Shown one piece after another: positions 53,475 through 61,624 of a stretch of DNA of 64,000 nt (position 1 is its first letter; each line of letters begins with the position of its first letter). The notes beneath the pieces are model-generated. The model did not search any database, was not told where the DNA came from, and saw nothing but the letters and a program-made list of their open reading frames with translations. Made by a program: the position numbers and the translations under genes. The stretch spans positions 1 to 64,000 of the forward strand of contig NZ_LHOX01000003.1 in the NCBI RefSeq assembly GCF_001297065.1, given 5' to 3'. The DNA comes from Enterococcus sp. RIT-PI-f. GTDB lineage: Bacteria; Bacillota; Bacilli; Lactobacillales; Enterococcaceae.

Positions 53475-54032
53475 ATGGAACAAAAACATGTACTACTTGG
53501 CATCAGCGGCAGTATCTCTGCCTATAAAGCCGCTGATCTAACCAACGAACTAACGAAGAAAGGGTATGCGGTCGATGTCTTGATGACGAAGAACAGTACC
53601 CAATTTATTACACCATTGACATTGCAATCATTAGCCAAACGACCGATCCATGTCGATGTCATGCAGGAAAATCAACCTGACCGTATCAACCATATCGAAT
53701 TGGCTAAACAAGCGGACTTGTTTTTATTGGCGCCAGCCAGTGCCAATCTCATCGGCAAACTCGCCCACGGTTTGGCGGACGACCTGATTTCAACGGTTGC
53801 TTTGGCATTGCCCTTATCCGTACCGCGTCTGATTGCACCGGCCATGAACACTGTCATGTATCAAAACCCGATCGTACAACGCAATCTCGCCATTTTACAC
53901 GAAGTCGGTTTCGAAGAAATCGATCCGCGGGAAGCTTTGTTGGCATGTGGGGATTTTGGTAAAGGTGCCCTTGCTGCCACCGAAACGATTGTAGAAAAAG
54001 CTGTTGCAGCTTTAGAAACTCGGAGTGTCTAA
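53475..54032 (+). CDS. coaC: phosphopantothenoylcysteine decarboxylase
   Basis: 185-aa flavoprotein that decarboxylates phosphopantothenoylcysteine. GISGSISAYKAADL is the FMN-binding start, catalytic His in INHIELAKQAD, PASANLIGKLAHGLADDL is the conserved flavin motif, and the substrate clamp Cys is in LLACGDFGKG. AGGAGAAAC precedes the ATG. Two bases separate its stop from the ECF transporter start, so the two are coupled. Confidence 0.94.
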   Translation: MEQKHVLLGISGSISAYKAADLTNELTKKGYAVDVLMTKNSTQFITPLTLQSLAKRPIHVDVMQENQPDRINHIELAKQADLFLLAPASANLIGKLAHGLADDLISTVALALPLSVPRLIAPAMNTVMYQNPIVQRNLAILHEVGFEEIDPREALLACGDFGKGALAATETIVEKAVAALETRSV

Positions 54033-54033
54033 C

Positions 54034-54678
54034 ATGAAAAAACGATCAACCTTTGACTTAGTCTTGACCGCATTCTTTTTAGGTATTTTGATTTTATTGG
54101 CTTCTGTTCCCTTTTTGGGTTTTATCCCGTTAGGTCCTATCAATGCAACAACCATGCATATTCCCGTGATCATTGCCTCGATTATTTTAGGCCCGCGGAT
54201 CGGCGGATTCTTAGGTGGCGCTTTCGGACTCATCAGCATGATCCGCTCAACCTTGATCATCACACCGCTGTCTTTCGTCTTTTCTCCCTTCGTGCCTTTA
54301 TATGGCACTGATCAAGGCAGTTGGAAAGCCGTACTCGTTGCGTTGATTCCCCGCATTTTGATTGGCGTTGTGCCTTATTTTGTCTTTAAGGGTTGTCAAA
54401 AAATGTGGAAAAACAAACAACAGAGTCTGTCATTATTACTGGCAGGCATCGCTGGTGGTTTAACCAATACGATTCTTGTCATGAATTTGATTTATTTCTT
54501 GTTCCATCAAGAATACGCTGCAGTTGTTGGTAAAGCGGGCAACGCGATCTACGCAGCGATATTGGGCGTGATCTTCACACAAGGCATCCCGGAAGCGATG
54601 GTGGCTGGGATCGCGACAATGGCCGTTGCCAGTGTTCTGCTTCGGCTTGTAGCAAACCGAAATAAAAATCGAATATAA
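54034..54678 (+). CDS. ECF transporter S component, predicted pantothenate-related
   Basis: 214-aa membrane protein with six hydrophobic segments and the S-component pattern: MKKRSTFDLVLTAFFLGILIL and GPINATTMHIPVIIASIILGPRIGGFLGGAFGL. It would capture a vitamin or precursor and use the shared EcfA/A'/T module encoded elsewhere. Linkage to coaB and coaC suggests pantothenate or a CoA precursor. The ATG at 54034 has GGAG eight bases upstream. Confidence 0.83.
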   Translation: MKKRSTFDLVLTAFFLGILILLASVPFLGFIPLGPINATTMHIPVIIASIILGPRIGGFLGGAFGLISMIRSTLIITPLSFVFSPFVPLYGTDQGSWKAVLVALIPRILIGVVPYFVFKGCQKMWKNKQQSLSLLLAGIAGGLTNTILVMNLIYFLFHQEYAAVVGKAGNAIYAAILGVIFTQGIPEAMVAGIATMAVASVLLRLVANRNKNRI

Positions 54679-54682
54679 AAAA

Positions 54683-54715
54683 ACGACGTATGATCAATTC
54701 ATGATCATACGTCGT
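54683..54715 (-). terminator. terminator between convergent ECF and lipoprotein genes
   Basis: Perfect 14-bp stem (54683-54696 with 54702-54715) and a 5-nt loop. The minus-strand T-run is strong (seven T); the plus-strand one is weak. Confidence 0.9.
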
Positions 54716-54723
54716 CTGCTTTG

Positions 54724-55881
54724 TTAAAATGTCTGACTCACCTGTAATGCTTCGACCAATTGCTGATATTGATCTTCCGTTAAATAATCTTGATAAAAGC
54801 TCAGATAAAAGTCAATGTCTTCTTGACTCATTTGGCCGGACAGCCCGCTGACTTCTTCAAGCAAGGCATCAAATTCATCATCGGTCAGCATAAATGAAGT
54901 CCAGTCATCTGAAGTCGACGTATCTGCATCATCGTAACTATCATCCCAGCTATCATATGTTGAAAACAATTCTTCTGCTTCGATCACATCTTCTGCAGCT
55001 GGAATAGTGACCGATTGCTGACTCTCTTTGCCGGTAAATGTGACTGTCATCCCTAGTGCGAGCTGTGATGCATCGGCCTGTACCAGATCAACGACCATCG
55101 TTTGTTTATTGCTATTCGTATTGACAGTGGTTTTGATCGTGATTTCCGAAACCGCATCAAGCACTGATTGCAGCGCATCTATCTGTGTATCTTGATCTTG
55201 CGCTTTGGCGTAGGTGAGATAATCCGTCAACTCTGCTTTGGTGAAGGTATGACTGATCTCGTCACCATCTTTCTCAAAAGAATCTCGATCTAACGTCTTC
55301 AAATAGTCAGCAAAGGTGTCACTATTGAAGGTCCCTAGCATTGGCAAGATCGTAGAATCTTGCGTTTTGCTTGTGTCTGCTGTTCCCTCTAAATAACTAT
55401 CTAAATCCGCATCATCTATACGAATAAATTTGCCTTCCAGATCGGTCGCTCCTGGTGTAGTTTGATAACTACTGTCCCCGTAAGCCACTACATACCCCAT
55501 CAATGTTTGATATATATCAGCAGATAGATATGCCGTATCCGAGGTAGTATCTAAAATCATTGAGATAGGCAGTTCTTGCCCGCCAAATCCGACTGTCATA
55601 TCCAACGATACAGCATCTGTGTCTGAATCTTGCACAACAGTTCCAGTCACCTTCGTTCCAACGATTTGCGACATGATCATTGAAGCATAGATATTGGCTG
55701 CTTCATCAGACGTTTGACCATCCCCCATATCGAATGTATCGATCGTCATCGAAAAGTCTCCCCCATGGAACGCTTGCTTGGTTGTCAACGCTTCAGAAAA
55801 TTGTTCCTGCGGCAACTTGGTACATGCACCTAATACAGCCATCAACCCAACAACTAAAAACACTTTAAGCCATTTTCTCAT
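54724..55881 (-). CDS. lipoprotein of unknown function
   Basis: 385-aa exported protein with a signal ending in lipobox VLGAC (Cys20). The mature part is acidic and Thr/Asp-rich, with repeated beta-strand patterns such as SLDMTVGFGGQELPISMILD and TVNTNSNKQTMVVDLVQ, similar in layout to LolA/DUF-type surface lipoproteins, and an Asp-rich linker near 315-330. I do not recognise a specific family. The ATG at 55881 is used; an upstream ATG at 55902 has no ribosome-binding site. It is monocistronic, with its own terminator, and convergent with the ECF gene. Confidence 0.78.
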   Translation of the reverse strand: MRKWLKVFLVVGLMAVLGACTKLPQEQFSEALTTKQAFHGGDFSMTIDTFDMGDGQTSDEAANIYASMIMSQIVGTKVTGTVVQDSDTDAVSLDMTVGFGGQELPISMILDTTSDTAYLSADIYQTLMGYVVAYGDSSYQTTPGATDLEGKFIRIDDADLDSYLEGTADTSKTQDSTILPMLGTFNSDTFADYLKTLDRDSFEKDGDEISHTFTKAELTDYLTYAKAQDQDTQIDALQSVLDAVSEITIKTTVNTNSNKQTMVVDLVQADASQLALGMTVTFTGKESQQSVTIPAAEDVIEAEELFSTYDSWDDSYDDADTSTSDDWTSFMLTDDEFDALLEEVSGLSGQMSQEDIDFYLSFYQDYLTEDQYQQLVEALQVSQTF

Positions 55882-55956
55882 TCTACTCACTTCCCTTCGC
55901 ATTTATTGTACCGAACTCCCATGTGCCTTACAATTGATAAACCTTGATAAAAAAAA

Positions 55957-55980
55957 GCAAACAGCGGAATGACTGTTTGC
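55957..55980 (-). terminator. rho-independent terminator of murB
   Basis: 8-bp stem (55957-55964 with 55973-55980) with an 8-nt loop and a run of eight T on the minus strand. Confidence 0.85.
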
Positions 55981-55989
55981 CTAAGCTAT

Positions 55990-56892
55990 TTATGCATGCG
56001 CACCAATGATCCGTACTTCTGTTTCTAATGTCACATCGAATTTCTCTTTGATGACTGCTTGGATATGGGCAATCAACTCGACATAATCCGTGGCCGTTGC
56101 ATGATCCACATTCACAATAAATCCGGCATGTTTTTCGGAGATTTGGGCGCCGCCCCACTTCAATCCTTGCAAGCCCGCTTCTTGGATCAACGCACCCGTG
56201 AAATGGCCTTTTGGACGCTTGAAGACACTGCCGCAAGATGGATATTCCAATGGCTGCTTTTCTTGACGCAATGCCGTCAATTCGTCCATCCGCTTTTTGA
56301 TCTGCTCTTGGGGACCTTCAGCTAATGCAAAGCGTGCCGTGAGAATCACGGCTTGCTGCTCTTGCAATGCACTGTGGCGGTAAGCAAAATCCATCTCAGC
56401 TTGATGATAGGTCACGATCTGGCCATCGGCTAATAAGACATCACAAGAAACAAACACATCTTGGATCTCGCCTTCATAAGCGCCGGCATTCATAAAGACA
56501 GCACCACCTACACTCCCGGGAATCCCGCAGGCAAATTCAAAACCTGTCAATGATTCATGGAGTGCCACATAGGTCGTATCGATCAACTTGGCTCCAGCTG
56601 CTGCGGTGATGGTCGTTCCTTCTACCGAGATCTCATTCATTTCCGCCAACATGATCACAACACCACGAATACCCCCATCACGAACGATCAAATTACTCGC
56701 ATTACCAAGCACAAGCCATGGTATCCCTTCGTTGCGACAATAATCGACCAGTTGTTTGACTTCATCAGCTATCTTTGGAAAAGCCAAAATATCTGCTGGC
56801 CCTCCAGTTTTGGTATACGTATAATTCATCAAGGGTTCATCTTTTAATAAAGCAATCTTGGGAAATTGCGTAATCATTTCTTCTTTATTCAC
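55990..56892 (-). CDS. murB: UDP-N-acetylenolpyruvoylglucosamine reductase
   Basis: 300-aa FAD enzyme that makes UDP-MurNAc for peptidoglycan. YTKTGGPADILAFP and LGNASNLIVRDGGIRG are the FAD-binding motifs; GIPGSVGGAVFMNAGAYEGEI and YPSCGSVFKRP hold the catalytic residues, and the C-terminal SEKHAGFIVN is conserved. I prefer the GTG at 56892 (AAAGGAA eight bases upstream) over a longer frame from 56916, which has no such site. It is divergent from exoA. Confidence 0.94.
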   Translation of the reverse strand: MNKEEMITQFPKIALLKDEPLMNYTYTKTGGPADILAFPKIADEVKQLVDYCRNEGIPWLVLGNASNLIVRDGGIRGVVIMLAEMNEISVEGTTITAAAGAKLIDTTYVALHESLTGFEFACGIPGSVGGAVFMNAGAYEGEIQDVFVSCDVLLADGQIVTYHQAEMDFAYRHSALQEQQAVILTARFALAEGPQEQIKKRMDELTALRQEKQPLEYPSCGSVFKRPKGHFTGALIQEAGLQGLKWGGAQISEKHAGFIVNVDHATATDYVELIAHIQAVIKEKFDVTLETEVRIIGAHA

Positions 56893-56990
56893 AAAAAAAG
56901 TTCCTTTCGCTTTCACATTCTGTTTTATTTTAGCATGTTCGCGAAAAAGTTGCTACCTCTTGCCCAAACAGCCTGCAACAATCCCTTCCT

Positions 56991-57018
56991 TTGATATTCT
57001 GCCGATTTTAGGTAAAAT
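56991..57018 (+). promoter_or_regulatory. exoA promoter
   Basis: TTGATA (56991-56996), 16 bp, TAAAAT (57013-57018), 33 bases before the exoA start codon. Confidence 0.6.
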
Positions 57019-57050
57019 GAAATGAAGCAAGAACATGAGGAGGATACAGA

Positions 57051-57803
57051 ATGAAATTTATTTCCTGGAATGTCAATGGCCTCAGAGCCATCGTCAAAAA
57101 GAATTTTTATGAAGCATTTGCCGCACTTGATGCTGATTTCTTTTGTTTGCAAGAAACCAAACTGCAAGAAGGGCAAATCGAACTTGATTTACCCGGCTAT
57201 CATCAATATTGGCATTATGCCGAAAAGAAAGGCTATTCTGGCACTGCGATTTTCGCAAAAGAACCCGCTTTATCTGTTAATTATGGTATTGGTGAAGCCG
57301 CTCATGATACAGAAGGACGGGTCATTACTTTGGAATACAACGATTTCTACTTGGTGACTTGTTATACACCAAATTCTCAAAATGAACTCAAGCGCTTAGA
57401 CTACCGAATGACATGGGAGGAAAGTTTTCTCACGTATCTTGATTCCTTGAAAGTCCAAAAACCAGTGATCTTGTGTGGCGACTTAAACGTGGCCCATCAA
57501 AATATCGATATCAAAAATTGGAAAACCAACCAAAAGAATGCCGGATTCACACCCGAAGAACGAGGGAAGTTCTCAACCCTTTTGGCTGCTGGTTATACTG
57601 ATACCTTCCGCTACTTTTATCCTGAACTAGAAGGCGTATATTCTTGGTGGAGTTATCGCTTCAATGCCCGCCAAAATAATGCCGGTTGGCGCATCGATTA
57701 CTTTGTTGTTTCTGATGACTTAAAAGATCGCTTGGTGGATGCGAAGATCCATACTGATATCTTGGGCAGTGATCATTGTCCAGTTGAATTGCAATTATCT
57801 TAA
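57051..57803 (+). CDS. exoA: exodeoxyribonuclease III
   Basis: 250-aa AP endonuclease/3' exonuclease for base-excision repair. Motifs of the family are complete: MKFISWNVNGLRA, FCLQETKLQ (metal Glu), VTCYTPNS, GDLNVAHQNID, GWRIDYFVVS and SDHCPVEL (catalytic His). Length is normal. The start has GAGGAGG upstream, and a hairpin terminator follows immediately. Confidence 0.95.
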   Translation: MKFISWNVNGLRAIVKKNFYEAFAALDADFFCLQETKLQEGQIELDLPGYHQYWHYAEKKGYSGTAIFAKEPALSVNYGIGEAAHDTEGRVITLEYNDFYLVTCYTPNSQNELKRLDYRMTWEESFLTYLDSLKVQKPVILCGDLNVAHQNIDIKNWKTNQKNAGFTPEERGKFSTLLAAGYTDTFRYFYPELEGVYSWWSYRFNARQNNAGWRIDYFVVSDDLKDRLVDAKIHTDILGSDHCPVELQLS

Positions 57804-57805
57804 TC

Positions 57806-57830
57806 AAAAAGCAGCCTAGGCTGCTTTTTT
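57806..57830. terminator. terminator of exoA
   Basis: AAAAAGCAGCC, TAG, GGCTGC then six T. Symmetrical, so it may also act for the convergent ClbS-like gene. Confidence 0.85.
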
Positions 57831-57843
57831 GATTGCCTGCAAA

Positions 57844-58395
57844 TCAATTGATGTCCTTCCCAACAGCTAGGGCTTTCTTGAATTTTTTTATTTTCTTGAT
57901 TGCCCAGTCATAGTGACTAGCAGTCGAGGATACAAAGTAGCTGCCTAATGTGCTGCCGCCTACCCACAAGAATACCTTCTTTGTGAATAGTTGATCCGTT
58001 GAAAAGTCTGCCAAAAGCGCCATGACACGTTCATGGCTGGCTTGAAACAGCGTCAACGCTTCTTGATAGCTGCTGTCTTGGTTTTCCTCTTGAAAGGCGT
58101 CATTCATCGCGCCATAGTTGCGCCAATTATAGCCCTCTCGCAGAAACGGTTTTGCCTCACCCTGTTGATTGCTTACAACCCAATCGATCAGCAGTTTATG
58201 CCATTCGTGCAAATGGATCAAGACATCATGAATGTTTTGATCTCGCTGCCAATGGGCGCCTTTTTCTTTGGAAAGATCAAATGAAAAAGGTTGATTGATT
58301 TCTTCGGGTGTCATTGATCCCAGCAAGTTGATCAATTCGGTATATTTGCTGGTACTCGCTTCGATCAATGTGGCTTTCGTTGTTGGTCTTGCCAT
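57844..58395 (-). CDS. ClbS/DfsB family four-helix protein (DUF1706)
   Basis: 183-aa cytoplasmic protein of the DinB-like four-helix fold. The start MARPTTKATLIEASTSKYTELINLL, the WQRDQNIHDVLIHLHEWHKLLIDW segment and the C-terminal GSYFVSSTASHYDWAIKKIKK are hallmarks of the ClbS/DfsB family. Members include ClbS, a colibactin self-resistance cyclopropane hydrolase, but most are uncharacterised. No toxin genes are near, so a housekeeping or stress role is more likely. Confidence 0.87.
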   Translation of the reverse strand: MARPTTKATLIEASTSKYTELINLLGSMTPEEINQPFSFDLSKEKGAHWQRDQNIHDVLIHLHEWHKLLIDWVVSNQQGEAKPFLREGYNWRNYGAMNDAFQEENQDSSYQEALTLFQASHERVMALLADFSTDQLFTKKVFLWVGGSTLGSYFVSSTASHYDWAIKKIKKFKKALAVGKDIN

Positions 58396-58607
58396 ATCAT
58401 CATCCTCCGTTTTCTATGATTATAGCATGGGCCCATCATTTGTGAAAACAGTATCATTCTTTCTTTCCATATCCTAAAAACCGTACGCCACATTTAGAAG
58501 CATCTCGCGTGCGTCCAATGAAAAATTGCTTAATTTTGCCTAAACCTGCAAGATCGAGTCGTTTTTCTAAAAGAATTTGTGCTAAAATGACAGGTGAGGT
58601 GAAGGCT

Positions 58608-59141
58608 ATGAATTTTATCGCAATGGACTTTGAAACGGCGAATTATCAAAAACATAGTGCCTGTTCATTGGCATTGGTCATGGTGCGAGAAAGCAAAATC
58701 GTTGGCGAGTATTATACATTGATCCAACCAGAAACAGATTTCTTTTGGAAAAACATCCAGATCCACGGGATTCATCCCGAAGATGTACAGGATGCGCCGA
58801 AGTTTCCTGAAGTGTGGCAGAAGATCCAACAGTATTACCATTTAAATAGTTTGGTGGTTGCCCACAATGCAGGCTTTGATAATGGTGTCCTTGCTGGCTG
58901 CTTGGATTATTATGGACTGACTCAGCCCAACTTCATGTCCTTGTGTACCGTACGTACAAGTCGCAAATTATATCCGGAATTTACCAACCACAAATTAAAT
59001 ACGGTCTGTGAGCAATTACAGATTCCCCTTTTGAATCATCATGATGCCCTAGAAGATAGTCGTGCCTGTGCCCAGATTTTGCTGCGGCAGGAACACGATT
59101 TTGGCATTGAACCACTAAAAAAACTTGTATTGGTCAAATAA
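58608..59141 (+). CDS. DnaQ-like 3'-5' exonuclease
   Basis: 177-aa single-domain exonuclease of the DEDDh type. Motif I is FIAMDFETAN (Asp7, Glu9), motif II is VVAHNAGFDNGVL, and motif III is HDALEDSRACAQ (His and Asp). It lacks polymerase or BRCT domains and resembles small epsilon-like proteins annotated as DNA polymerase III subunit epsilon family. The ATG at 58608 has GAGGTGAAGG upstream, and the longer frame from 58509 is non-coding leader. Its cellular substrate is not known. Confidence 0.9.
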   Translation: MNFIAMDFETANYQKHSACSLALVMVRESKIVGEYYTLIQPETDFFWKNIQIHGIHPEDVQDAPKFPEVWQKIQQYYHLNSLVVAHNAGFDNGVLAGCLDYYGLTQPNFMSLCTVRTSRKLYPEFTNHKLNTVCEQLQIPLLNHHDALEDSRACAQILLRQEHDFGIEPLKKLVLVK

Positions 59142-59175
59142 AGTAATCTCAAGCAGTTTATTGACTTGCTAAAAC

Positions 59176-59229
59176 AGGAACAACCGCAAACACACCTATT
59201 GGGCAGTTTTGGGGTTGTTCCTATTTTTG
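59176..59229 (+). terminator. terminator after the exonuclease gene
   Basis: GGAACAACC (59177-59185) pairs with GGTTGTTCC (59213-59221), followed by ATTTTTG; 27-nt loop. Confidence 0.7.
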
Positions 59230-59245
59230 TATTCAGCTTTATACT

Positions 59246-59572
59246 TTAAACAAACATGCCAACCACTTCAATCACTTCACTCCAAGTCAACAGATCACAT
59301 TCTTCGATTTTCTCGATATTCCTACTTATATAATCCATGGACCGAATCTGATGTGTTATAATCTCACCTGAGACTACTTGTGGTTCTTTTATCTCGACAT
59401 AAGTAGCAAAACCTCTTTTGGTCGATGTGATGGGACACACTAAGCAAAATCCGGTCAGTTGATTAAAAGAGTCCTTACTGACTATTAGTGCAGGCCTTCT
59501 TTTTCGTATTTCCTTGCCTTTAGAAGGATCGAAATCTATCCAAACAATATCTCTTTGTCTAGGATAATTCAA
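59246..59572 (-). CDS. mazF: MazF/PemK-type toxin (mRNA interferase)
   Basis: 108-aa type II toxin of the MazF family, a ribosome-independent endoribonuclease. Family marks: QRDIVWIDFDPSKGKEIRKRRPALIVS at the start (catalytic Arg region), FCLVCPITSTKRGF and HQIRSMDYISRNI. The start is TTG 59572, nine bases after GGGGAGG and two bases after the antitoxin stop, so translation is coupled. A longer frame to 59665 overlaps the antitoxin gene and is rejected. Length is normal and no inactivating change is visible. Confidence 0.9.
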   Translation of the reverse strand: MNYPRQRDIVWIDFDPSKGKEIRKRRPALIVSKDSFNQLTGFCLVCPITSTKRGFATYVEIKEPQVVSGEIITHQIRSMDYISRNIEKIEECDLLTWSEVIEVVGMFV

Positions 59573-59573
59573 C

Positions 59574-59807
59574 TTAACTTTCCTCCCCTTCTGATTCCAT
59601 ATTATCCCATTCTCTATCATCAGAAGAAATGCTTTTTCTAAAACCTTGCCAATCTTTTGGGTCACTGAAAATATCTTTCTTTTTAGGTTTCAATATATAT
59701 GTGTCTTCCACTTTTAAAATGGTAAATGTTTCGCCAATTTCTGGAGATATGTCTTTTGGAAAAATTGCACCTATTGAATTGCCTATTTTTCTTGCTTTTA
59801 TTTCCAT
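59574..59807 (-). CDS. mazE: AbrB-type antitoxin (MazE-like)
   Basis: 77-aa antitoxin. The N-terminus MEIKARKIGNSIGAIFPKDI is the swapped-hairpin SpoVT/AbrB DNA-binding domain, and the acidic C-terminal tail would wrap the toxin. The start has AGGGAG upstream. It precedes mazF in the expected order. Promoter TTGACA, 17 bp, TAAACT lies upstream on the minus strand and overlaps a dyad that is a likely autoregulatory site. Confidence 0.87.
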   Translation of the reverse strand: MEIKARKIGNSIGAIFPKDISPEIGETFTILKVEDTYILKPKKKDIFSDPKDWQGFRKSISSDDREWDNMESEGEES

Positions 59808-59829
59808 TTGGATTCATCTCCCTCTTGTG

Positions 59830-59866
59830 TTAAATCAAGTTTAACATCATGCAATTAGACTGTCAA
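59830..59866 (-). promoter_or_regulatory. mazEF promoter and operator
   Basis: On the minus strand, TTGACA (59861-59866), 17 bp, TAAACT (59838-59843). The dyad TTAAATCAAGTTTAA (59830-59844) covers the -10 box. Confidence 0.65.
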
Positions 59867-59971
59867 ACCTCGAATCTCTCGTATGTGTTTACGATATAAT
59901 CATTTCTATACTGAAATTTTCAAGTGTAAAATAAAGACTTTTTATGCGTTTAATCAACAAGAAATTCTTCG

Positions 59972-60487
59972 TCACGTCAAATCGATCCAATAACGCCGCA
60001 ACAGAGCACCATCACTAGGATCCTTGATTTCCTCAGCAAATCGACCGCCATTTGCTTCGATCACTTTCGCTGATCCGACATTTTCTTTGTCACAGATCAC
60101 CAAAACTTTGGTCAATCCTTCCGCTTTGGCTTGCTGCAGACCAGCTTTGAGCATTGCTGCGCCGAGTCCTTTTTGACGCTGATCTGGTTTTACAGAGTAA
60201 CCGATATGCCCGCCATAATCCCGCAAGAAGGCATTGAGTGCCAATCGCAGATTCAGTAAGCCGACAATTTGTCCATCTTCAAGAGCAGCATATGTTTTGG
60301 CCGGAACAAACCCTTCCGGTACAGTGTCTTTCGACGCAAAAAGCGGCAACTCTGCCAGCCATTGAGCAGCAGATGCGGCTTGTGCCAATCCTGCACCGCC
60401 ATGGATAACCTCACCACGGTCCATAAACGCTTTCCGATAAAGTGTCACTTGCGCTTCATCTGACTGTGTCACTTCTCTCAATTCCAT
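59972..60487 (-). CDS. GNAT family N-acetyltransferase
   Basis: 171-aa acetyltransferase. The acetyl-CoA motif A is IGYSVKPDQRQKGLGAAMLKAGLQQA (Q/R-x-x-G-L-G), and the following VLVICDKENVGSAKVIEANGGRF motif is typical of single-domain GNATs annotated near YitH/Act types. The substrate is unknown. The ATG at 60487 follows GAGGAGG. It lies 17 bases downstream of a second GNAT gene and is probably in one operon with it and tsaE. Confidence 0.9.
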   Translation of the reverse strand: MELREVTQSDEAQVTLYRKAFMDRGEVIHGGAGLAQAASAAQWLAELPLFASKDTVPEGFVPAKTYAALEDGQIVGLLNLRLALNAFLRDYGGHIGYSVKPDQRQKGLGAAMLKAGLQQAKAEGLTKVLVICDKENVGSAKVIEANGGRFAEEIKDPSDGALLRRYWIDLT

Positions 60488-60504
60488 ACCGCACCTCCTC
60501 TGGT

Positions 60505-61026
60505 TTAGTCAAATAACCGTGCCATCATCAAGACGTCAACTTTGTCGCCTTCTTTTGTTTGCACAGCTTGTTTCATACACCCTTCAGTGTCAAAAGCAAA
60601 TTTCTGATACAATCCGATTGCCCGTTGATTTCTCGCTTGAACAGTTAATTCGATGCGTGTCAGAACACCACATGCACTGACCCAAACAAGCAACTCTTCC
60701 AATAAGATAGTACCTAGACCCAATCCCCAATACTCTTTAAGGATCGAGATACCAACTTCCCCCACATGTGCCAGCTGATATTCATTATGGCCTTTGATCG
60801 ATGCCAAGCCTATCACCCTATCCCCATCTAAGGCAAGCAGCAGCATATAGTTGTCTGCTTCAGCCAATGCCTCAAGCTCTTGTGCTAGCAGGGCTTCCGG
60901 CAGTGCCAAGCCATTGTCATCCATCAGCAGAAAGTCTGTTTCCAGCGCCAATTGCTGGCTGGCTGCTAGTACACCGGCTGCATCGGCCCCTTGTGCTTCT
61001 CGAATGTCCAACTGAATCTCAGTCAT
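60505..61026 (-). CDS. GNAT family N-acetyltransferase
   Basis: 173-aa acetyltransferase with motif A VGISILKEYWGLGLGTILLEELL and motif B RIELTVQARNQRAIGLYQKFAFDTEG, a pattern of RimI/RimJ-like and polyamine or small-molecule acetylases. The ATG at 61026 overlaps the tsaE stop by 8 bases, with GGGGTG upstream. The link to tsaE is common in lactic-acid bacteria and hints at ribosomal or tRNA-related acetylation, but the substrate is not shown. Confidence 0.9.
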   Translation of the reverse strand: MTEIQLDIREAQGADAAGVLAASQQLALETDFLLMDDNGLALPEALLAQELEALAEADNYMLLLALDGDRVIGLASIKGHNEYQLAHVGEVGISILKEYWGLGLGTILLEELLVWVSACGVLTRIELTVQARNQRAIGLYQKFAFDTEGCMKQAVQTKEGDKVDVLMMARLFD

Positions 61027-61492
61027 GATCTGCACCCCAAAGTTGCTGGATCCGGGTCAAAAAAGCAGCCCCTCGTTGGCCAAATGCGTTGAACTTCACA
61101 ATCCGTTTATCTGGATCTGTATCATCTTTTTCAAGAATCAGTTCTAAATATGCTTCTGGCAAAGCCTCTTCCAGCTGGTTGCCCCACTCGATCACAGACA
61201 AGCCATCTCCTTCGAAATACTCATCCAGACCTAGCGCATCGGCGCCCGACGATACGCGATAGACATCCATATGATACAAAGGTATTCGTCCTTGGTTGTA
61301 TTCCCGGATAATCGTATAGGTCGGACTTTTGATCAGTTGTTCAATGGCCAAACCTTTGGCAATTCCTTTCGTCAACGTTGTTTTGCCCGCCCCCAAATCG
61401 CCGGTCAAAACCAAATTATCTCCTGGTTGTGCTGCTTGCCCGATCACAATGGCTAAAGCTTGCGTTGCCTCAGTATTCTCAATGGTTATCAT
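61019..61492 (-). CDS. tsaE: tRNA threonylcarbamoyladenosine biosynthesis ATPase TsaE
   Basis: 157-aa ATPase of the t6A-modification complex (TsaBDE). Walker A is TGDLGAGKTTLTKG near residue 35, KSPTYTIIREY and LYHMDVYRV are conserved switch motifs, and VIEWGNQLEEALP is the C-terminal family motif. The ATG at 61492 has GGGTGG upstream. It heads the tsaE-GNAT-GNAT run. Confidence 0.95.
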   Translation of the reverse strand: MITIENTEATQALAIVIGQAAQPGDNLVLTGDLGAGKTTLTKGIAKGLAIEQLIKSPTYTIIREYNQGRIPLYHMDVYRVSSGADALGLDEYFEGDGLSVIEWGNQLEEALPEAYLELILEKDDTDPDKRIVKFNAFGQRGAAFLTRIQQLWGADHD

Positions 61493-61588
61493 TCTTACCA
61501 CCCTTTATTCTATTTGCTTTGTGTTAGTATAGCCTGTTTGACTAATCCTTGTAAAGATACAGTCCTTCTCTCGCAACAAACATAAAAA

Positions 61589-61616
61589 AAGCCGCTCCTA
61601 TGAAGGAGCAGCTTTC
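61589..61616 (-). terminator. rho-independent terminator of pta
   Basis: A 12-bp stem with one mismatch (61589-61600 with 61605-61616), 4-nt loop, and a run of seven T on the minus strand. Confidence 0.9.
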
Positions 61617-61624
61617 AAGCAAGA

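Noticed and set aside
57844-58395. Colibactin-type self-resistance locus.
   Set aside because: Only a ClbS-family protein is present; no polyketide or peptide synthetase genes occur nearby.
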